NCBI GenBank assembly: GCA_007134845.1
Contig: SLKA01000085.1
Location: forward strand, 1 to 56,568
Reading direction: 5' to 3'
DNA: 56,568 bases
DNA from: Balneolales bacterium
GTDB lineage: Bacteria; Bacteroidota; Rhodothermia; Balneolales; Natronogracilivirgulaceae
The notes beneath the pieces are model-generated. The model made no database searches, had not been told where the DNA came from, and saw nothing but the letters and a program-made list of their open reading frames with translations. Shown here in pieces: positions 9,655 to 18,125 of this stretch. Position 1 is the stretch's first letter. Each line of letters starts with the position of its first letter. The position numbers and the translations under genes were made by a program.

Positions 9655-10476
9655 TCAGTTGCTGTCCAGCTCGGACTGCCGGAAACTTGATGCTTCCTGT
9701 TCCTGGATATCACCCTCTCCCAGGTGCTTCTGCATTTCATAACGCAGCTTCTGGATCGTCAAACCACTTGTAAGAGCACCATTCTGCGCTATTGAAATCC
9801 TTCCCGTCTCCTCGGATACCACAACCACCAGCACGTCATTCACTTCACTGATGCCCAGCGCGGCACGGTGACGTGTACCGAATACCGATGAGATATTGGG
9901 ATTCTGACTGATGGGCAGATAGGCACTCGCAGCGACAATCTTGCTATCCCGAATCACCACAGCGCCATCATGCAATGGCGTTTCCTTGTTGAAGATGGTC
10001 AGCAGCAATTCACTGCTCACAGTGGCATCAAGCCCGACCCCTTTATCCACCAGATCATTCAGCGGCGACCCTTTTGAAAAGACGACGAGAGCTCCGGTCT
10101 TGGTCCGCGACAGGGTTTTCACAGCCTCAATTACCTCCTCAATCACTGAAAAGGAACCGCCCCGATCAAAAAATTTGTATAGCGTGGTATTTTGACCAAT
10201 GTTGTAGAGCAGCTTGCGTATCTCTGGCTGGAATATGATGATAACGGCAATTATACCAACATCAATCAACCTCCGGAGCACAAAATTGATAGTGGCAAGT
10301 CCAAACAGGCTTACAACCGCATTGACAAGAAAAACGATCATCAGTCCAATAACTACAGGCACGGCGAATGATCCGCGTATCCACCTGTAGAGCAATAGAA
10401 TAACACACGCGATGATGAGCGTCTCTATAAGGTCTTTCAGACCGAATTCCAGAAATCCAAGTGGTAAGATTTCCAA
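9655..10476 (-). CDS. cdaA: Membrane diadenylate cyclase CdaA
   Basis: This 273-residue enzyme condenses two ATP into cyclic di-AMP, a messenger mostly tied to potassium/osmotic and envelope homeostasis. Three hydrophobic helices occupy about residues 15-82. The DisA_N cyclase domain follows with 'LHDGAVVI' (Asp170-Gly-Ala, metal/nucleotide site) and 'GTRHRAALG' (Arg202-His-Arg204). The start codon is TTG at 10474-10476, since no in-frame ATG precedes the first membrane helix. It sits 81 bases downstream of folP. A folP-cdaA pair is common in Bacteroidota. No c-di-AMP phosphodiesterase (GdpP/PgpH) is in the window; nrnA at 49984 could act on the pApA product. Confidence 0.95.
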   Translation of the reverse strand: MEILPLGFLEFGLKDLIETLIIACVILLLYRWIRGSFAVPVVIGLMIVFLVNAVVSLFGLATINFVLRRLIDVGIIAVIIIFQPEIRKLLYNIGQNTTLYKFFDRGGSFSVIEEVIEAVKTLSRTKTGALVVFSKGSPLNDLVDKGVGLDATVSSELLLTIFNKETPLHDGAVVIRDSKIVAASAYLPISQNPNISSVFGTRHRAALGISEVNDVLVVVVSEETGRISIAQNGALTSGLTIQKLRYEMQKHLGEGDIQEQEASSFRQSELDSN

Positions 10477-10557
10477 TGTGTTTATGCCGGTTGACAGTTA
10501 GGGGTAACAAGTTATGCAATCCTGCAGGGGCATCCATCCCAAGATAACTTCTTTGTG

Positions 10558-11442
10558 CTACAAAACGGAAGAAATCGCCTTGAAAACTTTCAGTGAATCC
10601 CGCGCTTCACGGACATCATGCACCCGCAAAATATCGGCACCCTGCATCAGTGCATGATAATGAAGCGAAAGCGTTCCGGCAAGTCGTTTATTTACCGGCC
10701 TGTCACCGTTTTCATCTGCCAGAATACGCCCGATCATTGATTTGCGTGATGCTCCTGCAAGCACGGGATAACCAAGACGCTTGAATGTGCTCAGCCTGGC
10801 GATGATTTCCAGGTTGTGCTGCACTGTTTTCCCGAATCCAATTCCCGGGTCAATGACGATCTGCCGCACCCCTGATTCCCCTGCTGATTTCGCCTGCTTC
10901 ATCAGAAAATCGGAAATTTCACCGATGACATCGTCATACTCCGGCCGCTCCTGCATGGTTTTGGGCAACCCCTTGCTGTGCATAAGCACCAAAACCGCAT
11001 TGTATTCAGCGCACAGTCCGGCCAGCCTCGGCTCCCGCTGCAGCCCGCTCACATCATTGACCATCTGAACACCGCACTCAAGCGCTCTGCTGGCCACCGG
11101 ATATTTGGTGGTGTCAATGGAAAACATGATCCCGGGAAATTCGGACACAGCTTTCTCGAGCACCGGTATAACACGGCTTATCTCCTCCTGCACCGAGACC
11201 GGATCAGATCCCGGACGCGTCGACTCTCCACCGATATCTATGATCCCCGCTCCCTCCCGGACCATCTGCTCTATTCGGCGCAACCCCTCATCGACACCGC
11301 CAATTTCCCCGCCATCCGAAAAAGAATCGGGTGTGACATTGAGCACGCCCATGATCACTGGCGTTGAAACAGAAAGCGCCTTGCCCGTAAGGACAAAGCG
11401 CTTATAAGAATTCTGATCCGCTTCGGAATTTGGGTTTCCCAC
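10558..11442 (-). CDS. folP: Dihydropteroate synthase
   Basis: This folate-pathway enzyme joins p-aminobenzoate to 6-hydroxymethyl-dihydropterin pyrophosphate and is the sulfonamide target. The 294-residue TIM barrel shows the signature 'MGVLNVTPDSFSDGG' (31-45), 'DIGGESTRPGSDPV' near 69-82, 'FSIDTTKYPVA', 'VNDVSGL' and 'IVIDPGIGFGKT'. The start is GTG at 11440-11442, supported by GGAAAGGAAG five bases upstream. It lies 34 bases downstream of fdxA and 81 bases upstream of cdaA on the same strand, so the three are probably co-transcribed. Confidence 0.96.
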   Translation of the reverse strand: MGNPNSEADQNSYKRFVLTGKALSVSTPVIMGVLNVTPDSFSDGGEIGGVDEGLRRIEQMVREGAGIIDIGGESTRPGSDPVSVQEEISRVIPVLEKAVSEFPGIMFSIDTTKYPVASRALECGVQMVNDVSGLQREPRLAGLCAEYNAVLVLMHSKGLPKTMQERPEYDDVIGEISDFLMKQAKSAGESGVRQIVIDPGIGFGKTVQHNLEIIARLSTFKRLGYPVLAGASRKSMIGRILADENGDRPVNKRLAGTLSLHYHALMQGADILRVHDVREARDSLKVFKAISSVL

Positions 11443-11476
11443 TATGCTTCCTTTCCGGGTTGCAGTTAACCGGCGA

Positions 11477-11806
11477 TTATTCCTTAATCATATCGACGGT
11501 TTTCTCTTTTTCCGCCCACTCATCTGCTTCCGGCAGCGGGTCTTTCGTCTCGTTGATGACCGCATCATCCCAAACTTCCGCGAGCCGCTCGTTTAATTCG
11601 ATGTAATTTTCCCATTTTTCAGGCACTTCATCATCCGGGAAAATGGCCTCGACCGGACACTCGGCCACGCAGGCGTCGCAATCGATGCAATCATCGGGAT
11701 GAATTACAAGAAAGTTGGGGCCTTCACGAAAAGCGTCGACCGGGCAAACCGCAACGCAGTCCGTGTATTTGCAATTGATACAGGGTTCGGCAACTACGTA
11801 TGTCAT
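11477..11806 (-). CDS. fdxA: 7Fe ferredoxin FdxA
   Basis: This small soluble electron carrier of 109 residues holds one 3Fe-4S and one 4Fe-4S cluster. The cysteine pattern (Cys9, 12, 17, 21, 40, 43, 46, 50) matches Azotobacter ferredoxin I with an offset of one, and the flanking text '[13 protein letters not shown]', '[11 protein letters not shown]' and '[10 protein letters not shown]' is typical of the family. The ATG at 11804-11806 has AAGGAAT about eight bases upstream. It is the first gene of the fdxA-folP-cdaA-mutB-meaB run. Its redox partner is not identifiable here. Confidence 0.95.
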   Translation of the reverse strand: MTYVVAEPCINCKYTDCVAVCPVDAFREGPNFLVIHPDDCIDCDACVAECPVEAIFPDDEVPEKWENYIELNERLAEVWDDAVINETKDPLPEADEWAEKEKTVDMIKE

Positions 11807-12048
11807 TCTTTTATTCCTTGCTTGGTTACTAATTTCAATTGATGTACAAATTCAAAAAATCTCCCAGAAGTCTTCCGTCTGCTGATTCTGCCACCTCTGA
11901 TTGTCTCCTTTAATTCCGGATCAAATTATCTGAAAAATAAATCAGATTCAATCCAAATAGAGAAAGCCACTGCAATCTGCATGCCTGCGTTAACAGACGC
12001 GATGCCGATGTACAAAATCAGATGATTGCAGTTATTTGATGAATGCAT

Positions 12049-13272
12049 TTATTTTTTGATGATATGCCAAACTTCCTTCAAGGAACCGTCATTTCCCGCA
12101 GGTTCAAGATCCAGGATGTAACAGATCATCTCATAGATGTGAACGAGTTCGAACGGACCGACGCGCTTGCCTTCATGAAAATCCGGTCCCTTTGCCAGGA
12201 ATATGGTCCGCATTTCCGGTTCGCGGTGATCCCATCCGTGATGTCCGGCCAGGACGCCGCGCCGTTCAAACATGGAACGGCTGGTGATCGTCCAGGGAAG
12301 ATCAGCCACAAGAATAATTTCCGGCGTGCGACGGTGGCTGCCAATTCGGTATTCATCCGGAAGCTCCTGCCGGTAATAGACCCGGTAGTTGTCCTCTTTC
12401 GCTTTCAGTAATTCATAGACCTCTTCCCGCTTGCCTTCATTCGGACGGATCATGGAGACCGGGCCCCATCCAACCACCCGCAGATCATCCAGATCGATAA
12501 TTTCATCCAGAAAAATGACCTTGTCCTCCGATGGCGCTGCCATGCCATGATCAGAGACAATAACCAGATTAGTTGATTCCAGGAGTCCGTTCCGCTCCAG
12601 CCCGGATATAAGATAACCCATGTCCTGGTCCATATCTGCAATGGCTTGCGTCACCTGGTCACTTTCCGGTCCATGACGATGCCCTTCCGAATCTATCCGG
12701 CTGAAGTAGAGTGTTATAAAGTCGGGACGCGTATCATCTTCCAGTGTCAGCCATGTGATGACCGAGTCAATCCGCTGCTCATGCGGAATCCTGCCATCGT
12801 AGTCATTCCACCGGGTTGGACGCACACCCGCGATCTCAGCCTCGCTGCCAACCCAGAACATGGAGGCCGTCCGCACTCCCTGCTTTTCTGCTGTTACCCA
12901 AAGCGGCTCCCCCTCGTACCAGCGGCCCTTTACCAGCTCCTCCCTGTTGCCAAGGCTGAATGTGGCATCCCACTCCGGATCGTACATCGTATTTGACAAA
13001 ATGCCATGATTTTCGGGATAGAGCCCGGTCACGACAGAGTAGTGATTGGTGAATGTAAGCGTGGGAAATACCGGGATCAGGTACTCTGCCAAAACCCCCT
13101 TTTCAATGATCAGATCAAAGTTCGGAGTATCGGTCCGATCAAAATATTCCGGCATGAAACCATCAATAGAAATAAGCACAACGGCATTTCTCTGCTGAGC
13201 GGCAAGGGTGGCGGAGTGCAAGGACAACGTGAGTGTCAGCAGCTGAACAAATAGCATAGTATATCGCGACAT
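12049..13272 (-). CDS. Secreted nucleotide pyrophosphatase/phosphodiesterase (NPP, alkaline phosphatase superfamily)
   Basis: This 407-residue enzyme is exported by a signal peptide (about residues 1-25, ending 'SATLAAQQ') and predicted to hydrolyse phosphodiester or pyrophosphate bonds of extracellular nucleotides with two zinc ions. The NPP ligands are present: Asp37 in 'LISIDGF', the nucleophile Thr73 and Asn76 in 'PTLTFTNHYS', Asp/His in 'IDSEGHRHGP', 'VSDHGM', and the last His in 'GHHGWDH'. The gene is isolated, with 240 bases before fdxA and 452 bases before the next gene. It may be periplasmic or surface-exposed. The substrate (nucleotide, phospholipid head group or other) cannot be told. 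Confidence 0.9.
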   Translation of the reverse strand: MSRYTMLFVQLLTLTLSLHSATLAAQQRNAVVLISIDGFMPEYFDRTDTPNFDLIIEKGVLAEYLIPVFPTLTFTNHYSVVTGLYPENHGILSNTMYDPEWDATFSLGNREELVKGRWYEGEPLWVTAEKQGVRTASMFWVGSEAEIAGVRPTRWNDYDGRIPHEQRIDSVITWLTLEDDTRPDFITLYFSRIDSEGHRHGPESDQVTQAIADMDQDMGYLISGLERNGLLESTNLVIVSDHGMAAPSEDKVIFLDEIIDLDDLRVVGWGPVSMIRPNEGKREEVYELLKAKEDNYRVYYRQELPDEYRIGSHRRTPEIILVADLPWTITSRSMFERRGVLAGHHGWDHREPEMRTIFLAKGPDFHEGKRVGPFELVHIYEMICYILDLEPAGNDGSLKEVWHIIKK

Positions 13273-13393
13273 ATAAGATCAATTATGTGATTTCCGGGAT
13301 ATTTGTCTGGATATTTGTAACAAGCATGTAATTGGAAACGAGAACATTCCATCAATGTGCATAAAGTATCATCGGTCAACTATGTCTGAAGTA

Positions 13394-13424
13394 TTGTCCC
13401 GTTTCGCTGAGTATGTTATCTTTG
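13394..13424 (+). promoter_or_regulatory. Candidate Bacteroidota-type promoter
   Basis: TTG at 13394-13396 is followed after 20 bases by TATCTTTG at 13417-13424, an exact match to TAnnTTTG. Transcription starting near 13431 would give a leader of about 295 bases before the ATG at 13725. It is a motif match only. Confidence 0.45.
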
Positions 13425-13475
13425 CGCATCTTAACATAGATATCGTACTCCTCCATTAAAATCAGTTGCACAGAA

Positions 13476-13509
13476 CATATTTGTACAGGTATCATATTTG
13501 TACGGGCAT
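13476..13509. repeat. Imperfect tandem duplication, 2 x 17 bases
   Basis: CATATTTGTACAGGTAT is followed directly by CATATTTGTACGGGCAT (15 of 17 identical). It lies between the candidate promoter and the hairpin cluster upstream of the gene at 13725. Confidence 0.9.
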
Positions 13510-13587
13510 CGATGACAGGAGAAGTACAGGCAATATCAATCTGCAGAAGATATCAAATATGCATTTTAAAACTCATAAAACACCCTT

Positions 13588-13690
13588 GACCGTTGAAACG
13601 GTCACTCAGAAAAAGAAAAAACACATGAAATGTCCATGACCGGGGATAGCCCGGACACACAAGAGCATGATTATCATCGTCATGGACATT
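13588..13690 (+). promoter_or_regulatory. Structured leader: hairpin plus long stem with nested hairpin
   Basis: GACCGT and ACGGTC (13588-13603) form a 6-bp stem with a TGAA tetraloop. AATGTCCATGAC (13629-13640) and GTCATGGACATT (13679-13690) form a perfect 12-bp stem whose interior holds a 5-bp hairpin, CCGGG/CCCGG (13640-13654; base 13640 is shared, so the inner stem is effectively 4-5 bp). The structure ends 34 bases before the ATG at 13725. It matches no riboswitch class I know. It could be a regulatory leader, an sRNA or a DNA cruciform site. Confidence 0.5.
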
Positions 13691-13724
13691 CTATGTGACC
13701 TTAGGAATCAAAAATTATTAACAG

Positions 13725-14180
13725 ATGAAAAAACTAGTTGCATTACTTTTATTGACCGGTGTCATGGCAATCGCGGCAGAGGCTCAAAATACAGAAAGAA
13801 ACAAGGGACTTGGGGCAATTATCGGAGATCCCACCGGTGTGAGTCTGGCATACTGGACTTCCGACAATCAGGCTTTCAGCGCAGGGGCGGCATGGCATTT
13901 TGTACATAACCCATCCATGCATTTGCACGTGGATTATCTTTTCTACCGGTTTGACATCATTGAGCCAAATGTCGGAGCCCTGCCGCTCTATTTCGGGGTG
14001 GGTGGACGCATCCGGTTTGACTATGAGGATAAATTCGGCATTCGCTTCCCGCTGGGTTTAGCATATCACTTCCAGAACGATCCGCTCGAAATCTTTCTCG
14101 AAGTTGTTCCTGTTCTTGACCTGGTGCCCGGCACAGGATTTTCCGGAAACAGTGGTATAGGAATCCGATACTACTTCTAA
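13725..14180 (+). CDS. Small outer-membrane-type beta-barrel protein, DUF3996-like
   Basis: This 151-residue exported protein has a signal peptide (about 1-20, 'MKKLVALLLLTGVMAIAAEA'). The mature part alternates hydrophobic and polar residues and ends in an aromatic residue ('IGIRYYF'), as in outer-membrane barrels. The stretch 'IIGDPTGVSLAYW', 'LHVDYLFY', 'LPLYFGVGGRIRF' and 'EVVPVLDLVPGTG' resembles the DUF3996 family; that assignment is by recall and not searched. At this length it would form a small barrel, probably 8 strands. Function is unknown. A structured leader of up to about 300 bases precedes it, and no good ribosome binding site is visible. Confidence 0.8.
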   Translation: MKKLVALLLLTGVMAIAAEAQNTERNKGLGAIIGDPTGVSLAYWTSDNQAFSAGAAWHFVHNPSMHLHVDYLFYRFDIIEPNVGALPLYFGVGGRIRFDYEDKFGIRFPLGLAYHFQNDPLEIFLEVVPVLDLVPGTGFSGNSGIGIRYYF

Positions 14181-14185
14181 CAGGT

Positions 14186-14282
14186 TCCCCGGCTGCAGGT
14201 TACAGCGCATGATATAGCGCAGGATACACCGACTGGCCGGGGATCATTCAACAAATCAGACTGGCAACATAACAGACTGGCA
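14186..14282. repeat. Intergenic inverted and direct repeats
   Basis: TCCCCGGC (14186-14193) and GCCGGGGA (14236-14243) form an 8-bp stem enclosing a small GCGC/GCGC hairpin. Two copies of CAGACTGGCA follow (14257-14266, 14273-14282), and ATCCATTGA occurs twice at 14298 and 14315. This lies between convergent genes, so it may end transcription, but there is no T-tract. Confidence 0.5.
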
Positions 14283-14349
14283 CGGTTGATCGCAGCCATC
14301 CATTGAACTCAGCGATCCATTGATCATGGAATTCGAGTAGCAGGAGTTT

Positions 14350-15597
14350 TTAGCCGGATATATGAATGGTCTGTCCCTCATGCGCAAGTTCTGCATGCAT
14401 CTGCGAATCCTTGGCCATTTTCTTGACCTTTTCCTCAACCTTATGCAGCTCATCGTCGGTAAAGTCCGGGCCGAAATGTGTCAGTATCAGGTGTTTAACG
14501 CCGTTCTTTTTTGCCCGTTCCACAACAAGCTCCCAGGCGGAGTGCCCCCGGTTTTCCTTGCTCCTGTATTCTTCCAGGTCGAACTGGGCATTGTGGATAA
14601 GCACATCAGCTTCTGACACAAAAGCGTCAAACTGCTTGAGATAGGGAAGGTTCTTGCCTCTCATGCTGCTGTTTTCAAGCGTATTCAGCTCGTTGTCAGG
14701 GCAAAAAACAATCTTTTTCCTTCCGATTTCAAATTTGTAGATCGCCGTTTCTACCGGATGATTGGCAGAGATGTACCGAACGCTGTATCCCTCAAAATTC
14801 TGCCCATCCCGTTTAATTGCATGGTAATCCAGGTGTGCCTTTAGCATTTGCGCTGTAATGGGCGAGTACGTGTAAGACACCTGATCAACCAGGACTTCCT
14901 TCGTGGAACCGGTAATCTGCTGCGGCATGTAGACATCGAACTTGTTCCTGTCGGAAAAAAGCGGCTTGAAAAACGGGAACCCCTGGATATGGTCCCAGTG
15001 GGGATGGGTGATAAAAATCCTTCCCGTAACCGGCTCTTCGTCATCCTGAAGCTGATTTCCAAGACTGCGAAGACCTGATCCGGCATCCAGGATGAGCAGC
15101 TGCTTCTGACCGGGAACCTTGAGCTGTACGCATGTGCTGTTTCCTCCGAACTCTTCATATTCCTTGCCAGGACAGGGAATGGAGCCCCGGACACCCCAGA
15201 ATGTGATCTGAATGGCATCACCCAGAACTTCTTCTATTTTTTCGGCAAGCTTGCTGTAAATCATCGGCTTGTGGTAAAAATCGGTCACCCCTGCCTTAAG
15301 GGCGATATCTTTTTCCACAGGATAATCGCGGCCGGTTAATACAAGAATGGGAAGATTTTCAAAATTGTCATCCTCTTTAAGCTGCTTGCAAAGATGAAGT
15401 CCGTTGCCATCGGGGAAATGAAGATCCATGATGATCAGATCAGGTCTGACATCGTACACGCTTTGAATTGCTCCCTCGAAGGTATTATGCTGGTAAAACT
15501 TGTAACCTTTTTTTCTGAGAAAAGAACCGACCAACTCACAAAGAGTGAGGTCATCCTCTATCATCAGTATTTTCATTCCCCTTTCAGTCTTCGCCAT
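14350..15597 (-). CDS. Receiver domain fused to metallo-beta-lactamase-fold hydrolase
   Basis: In this 415-residue cytoplasmic protein residues 8-125 form a CheY-like receiver with acidic pocket Asp15/Asp16, phospho-acceptor Asp58 ('LIIMDLHFPDGNG'), Thr88 and Lys110. Residues 130-415 form a metallo-beta-lactamase-fold hydrolase: 'FWGVRGSIPCPG', 'EFGGNSTCV', metal motif 'THPHWDH' (His198, His200, Asp202, His203), then 'ILTHFGPDF'. The hydrolase half resembles RNase Z/cyclic-nucleotide phosphodiesterase-like proteins; the substrate is unknown. Phosphorylation may switch the enzyme on or off. No cognate kinase is adjacent. The start MAKTERG is supported by AAAAGGAA about 11 bases upstream. Confidence 0.88.
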   Translation of the reverse strand: MAKTERGMKILMIEDDLTLCELVGSFLRKKGYKFYQHNTFEGAIQSVYDVRPDLIIMDLHFPDGNGLHLCKQLKEDDNFENLPILVLTGRDYPVEKDIALKAGVTDFYHKPMIYSKLAEKIEEVLGDAIQITFWGVRGSIPCPGKEYEEFGGNSTCVQLKVPGQKQLLILDAGSGLRSLGNQLQDDEEPVTGRIFITHPHWDHIQGFPFFKPLFSDRNKFDVYMPQQITGSTKEVLVDQVSYTYSPITAQMLKAHLDYHAIKRDGQNFEGYSVRYISANHPVETAIYKFEIGRKKIVFCPDNELNTLENSSMRGKNLPYLKQFDAFVSEADVLIHNAQFDLEEYRSKENRGHSAWELVVERAKKNGVKHLILTHFGPDFTDDELHKVEEKVKKMAKDSQMHAELAHEGQTIHISG

Positions 15598-15722
15598 ATA
15601 GCATATTCCTTTTTTAGTATTTGGTCAGGGTAATAACTTACACTTGATAAAATTTGCAAACAATATAGGCATTGCATAGAAAAAAAATTCGATTTCTATA
15701 ACAATTTACCAGTATCATCCGC

Positions 15723-17927
15723 CTAATCGTCCAGTTTTTGCCGAAGCTCTTCCAGTTTATCCTGTTTTTGTTCAAGAACTTTCTGTGATTTATCAATTTT
15801 CTGTTGGATTTCATCAATCAGGACATTTCCTTTTCCGCCCGGATTAATAAATGTTTTGGTATCCATAAACCGCATAATTTCCTCATGAAGATTGTCACAT
15901 TCTTTCTTCAATTTAAAATATTCGGCGCGCAGGGACTTGTCCTCCGAAACCGATGCTCCTGAAGCTTTTCCGGTCATTTTCCGGCCACTGCCGCGTACCC
16001 GCTGATATATACGATCACAGGCTTCCTTGTACTCTTTTTCAATCTTGTTTTTCTTCTTGATGGGCACAAAGCCGATTTTCCGGTATTGCTCCTGAAGCTG
16101 CTTTGCCTGCTCCACCGCTTCTTCCGGATTTTCATGGTCACCCAGCTTCACCAGTTCAGCAACAATTTCCTTCTTCTTGTTGTAGTTCTCTTTCTGCTCA
16201 TCTCTGATAACCTTGAAATGTTCTCTGCGCTTATCATAAAATTCATCCATGGCCTTTTTAAAACGCTTCCACACTTTTCCAGCCTTCCTTCGGGGTATCG
16301 GACCCATTTGCTTCCAGGCTTTCATGAGCGCATCCATCTCTGCTGTGGCCTGATTCCAATCCGTGCGTTTTGAGACCTCTTCCGCCTTTTCGCATAATAC
16401 CAGTTTTTCGTTCAGGTTCTCTTGCTCCTGCTCGCGGATGACATCCAGATTTTCACTCTTTTTCTCATTGAATTTCTTCGATGCTTCATTAAACCGATCC
16501 CACAGTTCATCACTCTTCCCTTTCGGAACCGGGCCAATTTTTTTCCACTTCTTGTGAAGATTATTCATTTCCCGTACAGCAACGGCAAGATCCTCCTCTT
16601 CCGCGAGCGCTTCCGCCAGTTCACACAGCCGGATTTTATTCCGGATATTTTTCGTTGTCTGTGCGCGAAACGCCTTGTTATACTCCATTTTTTTGTTGAA
16701 GTAATCATCACGAACCGCCTTAAAACGCACCCAAACCGTATCCGACTGCTCATTTGGAACATGGCCGATTTTCCGCCACTGCCGGGATAGCTCCTCAACG
16801 TCCCTGTCAAGCTGCTCCCAGTTCTCTGTTTCCGGACCGACCGAAGCAATAATCTGATTCAGCTTGTCGAGAATGGCCAGCTTGCCTACAAGGTTTTCCT
16901 CTTCTTTCTGTCCTTTTTTTACCAGATAGGCAACTTTTTTATCATTGAACTCCTTTATAAGTTCCTGATATTTATTTTCCTGCTCCCTGACTTCTGGCTC
17001 ATTCGGCAGGTCCCTTATTTCCTCCCACCGGTTTGTAAGGTTGCCAACCTGCTTGAATGCCTGCCATTTTTTCTTGTCAATGATATGCTGCAGCTGATCC
17101 AGAATCTTTGCACGCCTGTCCAGGTTCTCCTTCTTCCGTTCGCGTCGCTTTTCCACCCATTTTGATTTCTTTTCCGCCATCTTCTGTTGCGTGGCATCCA
17201 AACGCTGCAGCAAATTCTGATAGCCGGGCTCCTGGATCAGTGACCCTTCCACTTCTATGAGCTGATCCCACTTGAAACGGATATTATCGAGCTCAGACTG
17301 CATGGTCTGCCAGTTGCTCTCACCGGCAATCTCATCCGCTTTATCTGCAAGCTCGACCAAAGCAGACAGCGACTCGGGATAATCAACTTTCTCAGCTGCT
17401 TCTTCTTTATCCGGTTGTTCTTCACCTGCTTGTTCCTTCTCCGGCACTTGTTCCTTCTCCGGCGCTTGTTCTTTCTCCGGCGCTTGTTCTTCACCTGCTT
17501 GTTCCTTCTCCGGCGCTTGTTCTTTCTCCGGCGCACTCTCTTTCACCGATTCCATCTGCTCTGTTTGACCGGTTGAAGTCTCCGTAATCTCAGTAGCTGA
17601 TTCCGTCTTTGATTCACCGCATTCGCGGATCACAGCATCTATCTTGCCGACAAGAGTCTCAAAATCACCGACAGCTCTGGCTGAAATGACTTCATCCCGC
17701 AGCTTTTCAAGTCTTTCAAGCAGCTCAGGCTCACGCTCCTGATCGCCAACCGATTTCAGATAAGAATCCACATACTTTTCGATATCCGAAAACATTTTTG
17801 AAAAATAGCGCAGTGCCTCGCCGGTTTCGGCCGGATCCACTTTTACAAGCTCTTTTCCCTGAAATATCGCATTGTCATTTTGCAAAATGCGACCGTCTGT
17901 CGTAATGGTTGAATGCTCTTTTTCCAT
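15723..17927 (-). CDS. DUF349 repeat protein with charged tandem-repeat linker
   Basis: This 734-residue, highly charged and helical protein has at least five or six DUF349 units of about 70 residues ('W..L....VWKRFKKAMDEFYDKRREHF' type), probably forming long coiled coils. Residues about 125-200 are an acidic low-complexity linker built from APEKEQ and AGEEQ repeats. DUF349 proteins are common in Bacteroidota and actinobacteria; their function is not settled. ATG at 17925-17927 is preferred over the in-frame GTG three codons upstream. There is no signal peptide. Neighbours (REC-MBL, SDR) give no functional clue. Confidence 0.9.
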   Translation of the reverse strand: MEKEHSTITTDGRILQNDNAIFQGKELVKVDPAETGEALRYFSKMFSDIEKYVDSYLKSVGDQEREPELLERLEKLRDEVISARAVGDFETLVGKIDAVIRECGESKTESATEITETSTGQTEQMESVKESAPEKEQAPEKEQAGEEQAPEKEQAPEKEQVPEKEQAGEEQPDKEEAAEKVDYPESLSALVELADKADEIAGESNWQTMQSELDNIRFKWDQLIEVEGSLIQEPGYQNLLQRLDATQQKMAEKKSKWVEKRRERKKENLDRRAKILDQLQHIIDKKKWQAFKQVGNLTNRWEEIRDLPNEPEVREQENKYQELIKEFNDKKVAYLVKKGQKEEENLVGKLAILDKLNQIIASVGPETENWEQLDRDVEELSRQWRKIGHVPNEQSDTVWVRFKAVRDDYFNKKMEYNKAFRAQTTKNIRNKIRLCELAEALAEEEDLAVAVREMNNLHKKWKKIGPVPKGKSDELWDRFNEASKKFNEKKSENLDVIREQEQENLNEKLVLCEKAEEVSKRTDWNQATAEMDALMKAWKQMGPIPRRKAGKVWKRFKKAMDEFYDKRREHFKVIRDEQKENYNKKKEIVAELVKLGDHENPEEAVEQAKQLQEQYRKIGFVPIKKKNKIEKEYKEACDRIYQRVRGSGRKMTGKASGASVSEDKSLRAEYFKLKKECDNLHEEIMRFMDTKTFINPGGKGNVLIDEIQQKIDKSQKVLEQKQDKLEELRQKLDD
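17414..17534 (-). repeat. In-frame 18-base coding repeats in the DUF349 gene
   Basis: The reading frame encodes APEKEQ (18 bases) five times, one of them VPEKEQ, and AGEEQ (15 bases) twice, in a higher-order order of two or three APEKEQ then AGEEQ, duplicated. Copy number changes would keep frame and lengthen or shorten the linker. Confidence 0.92.
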
Positions 17928-18076
17928 TAATATCACTGTAGATGCGGATTACAATACTATGTATATAATACACCTTGACTCATTAATAACAAACAGTTAC
18001 CGCTTGATGCAGATGAAAAGGCACCTGTTCAGATCCAAAGTATAAGTTGATAAATTTTAGGGCTTAAAAGAATAAT

Positions 18077-18108
18077 AAAAAAAACCGGAATAGTAAATCT
18101 ATTTCCCG
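18077..18108 (-). terminator. Rho-independent terminator after the SDR gene
   Basis: Read on the minus strand, GGAAATAG, loop ATTTA and CTATTCC (one bulged A) are followed by eight T residues. It starts 18 bases after the SDR stop codon. Confidence 0.7.
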
Positions 18109-18125
18109 TTCAGCTGCAGTTCATA

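Noticed and set aside
17414-17534. Regularly spaced repeats that could suggest a CRISPR array
   Set aside because: The repeats are 15-18 bases, without unique spacers, and are in frame within the DUF349 coding region.
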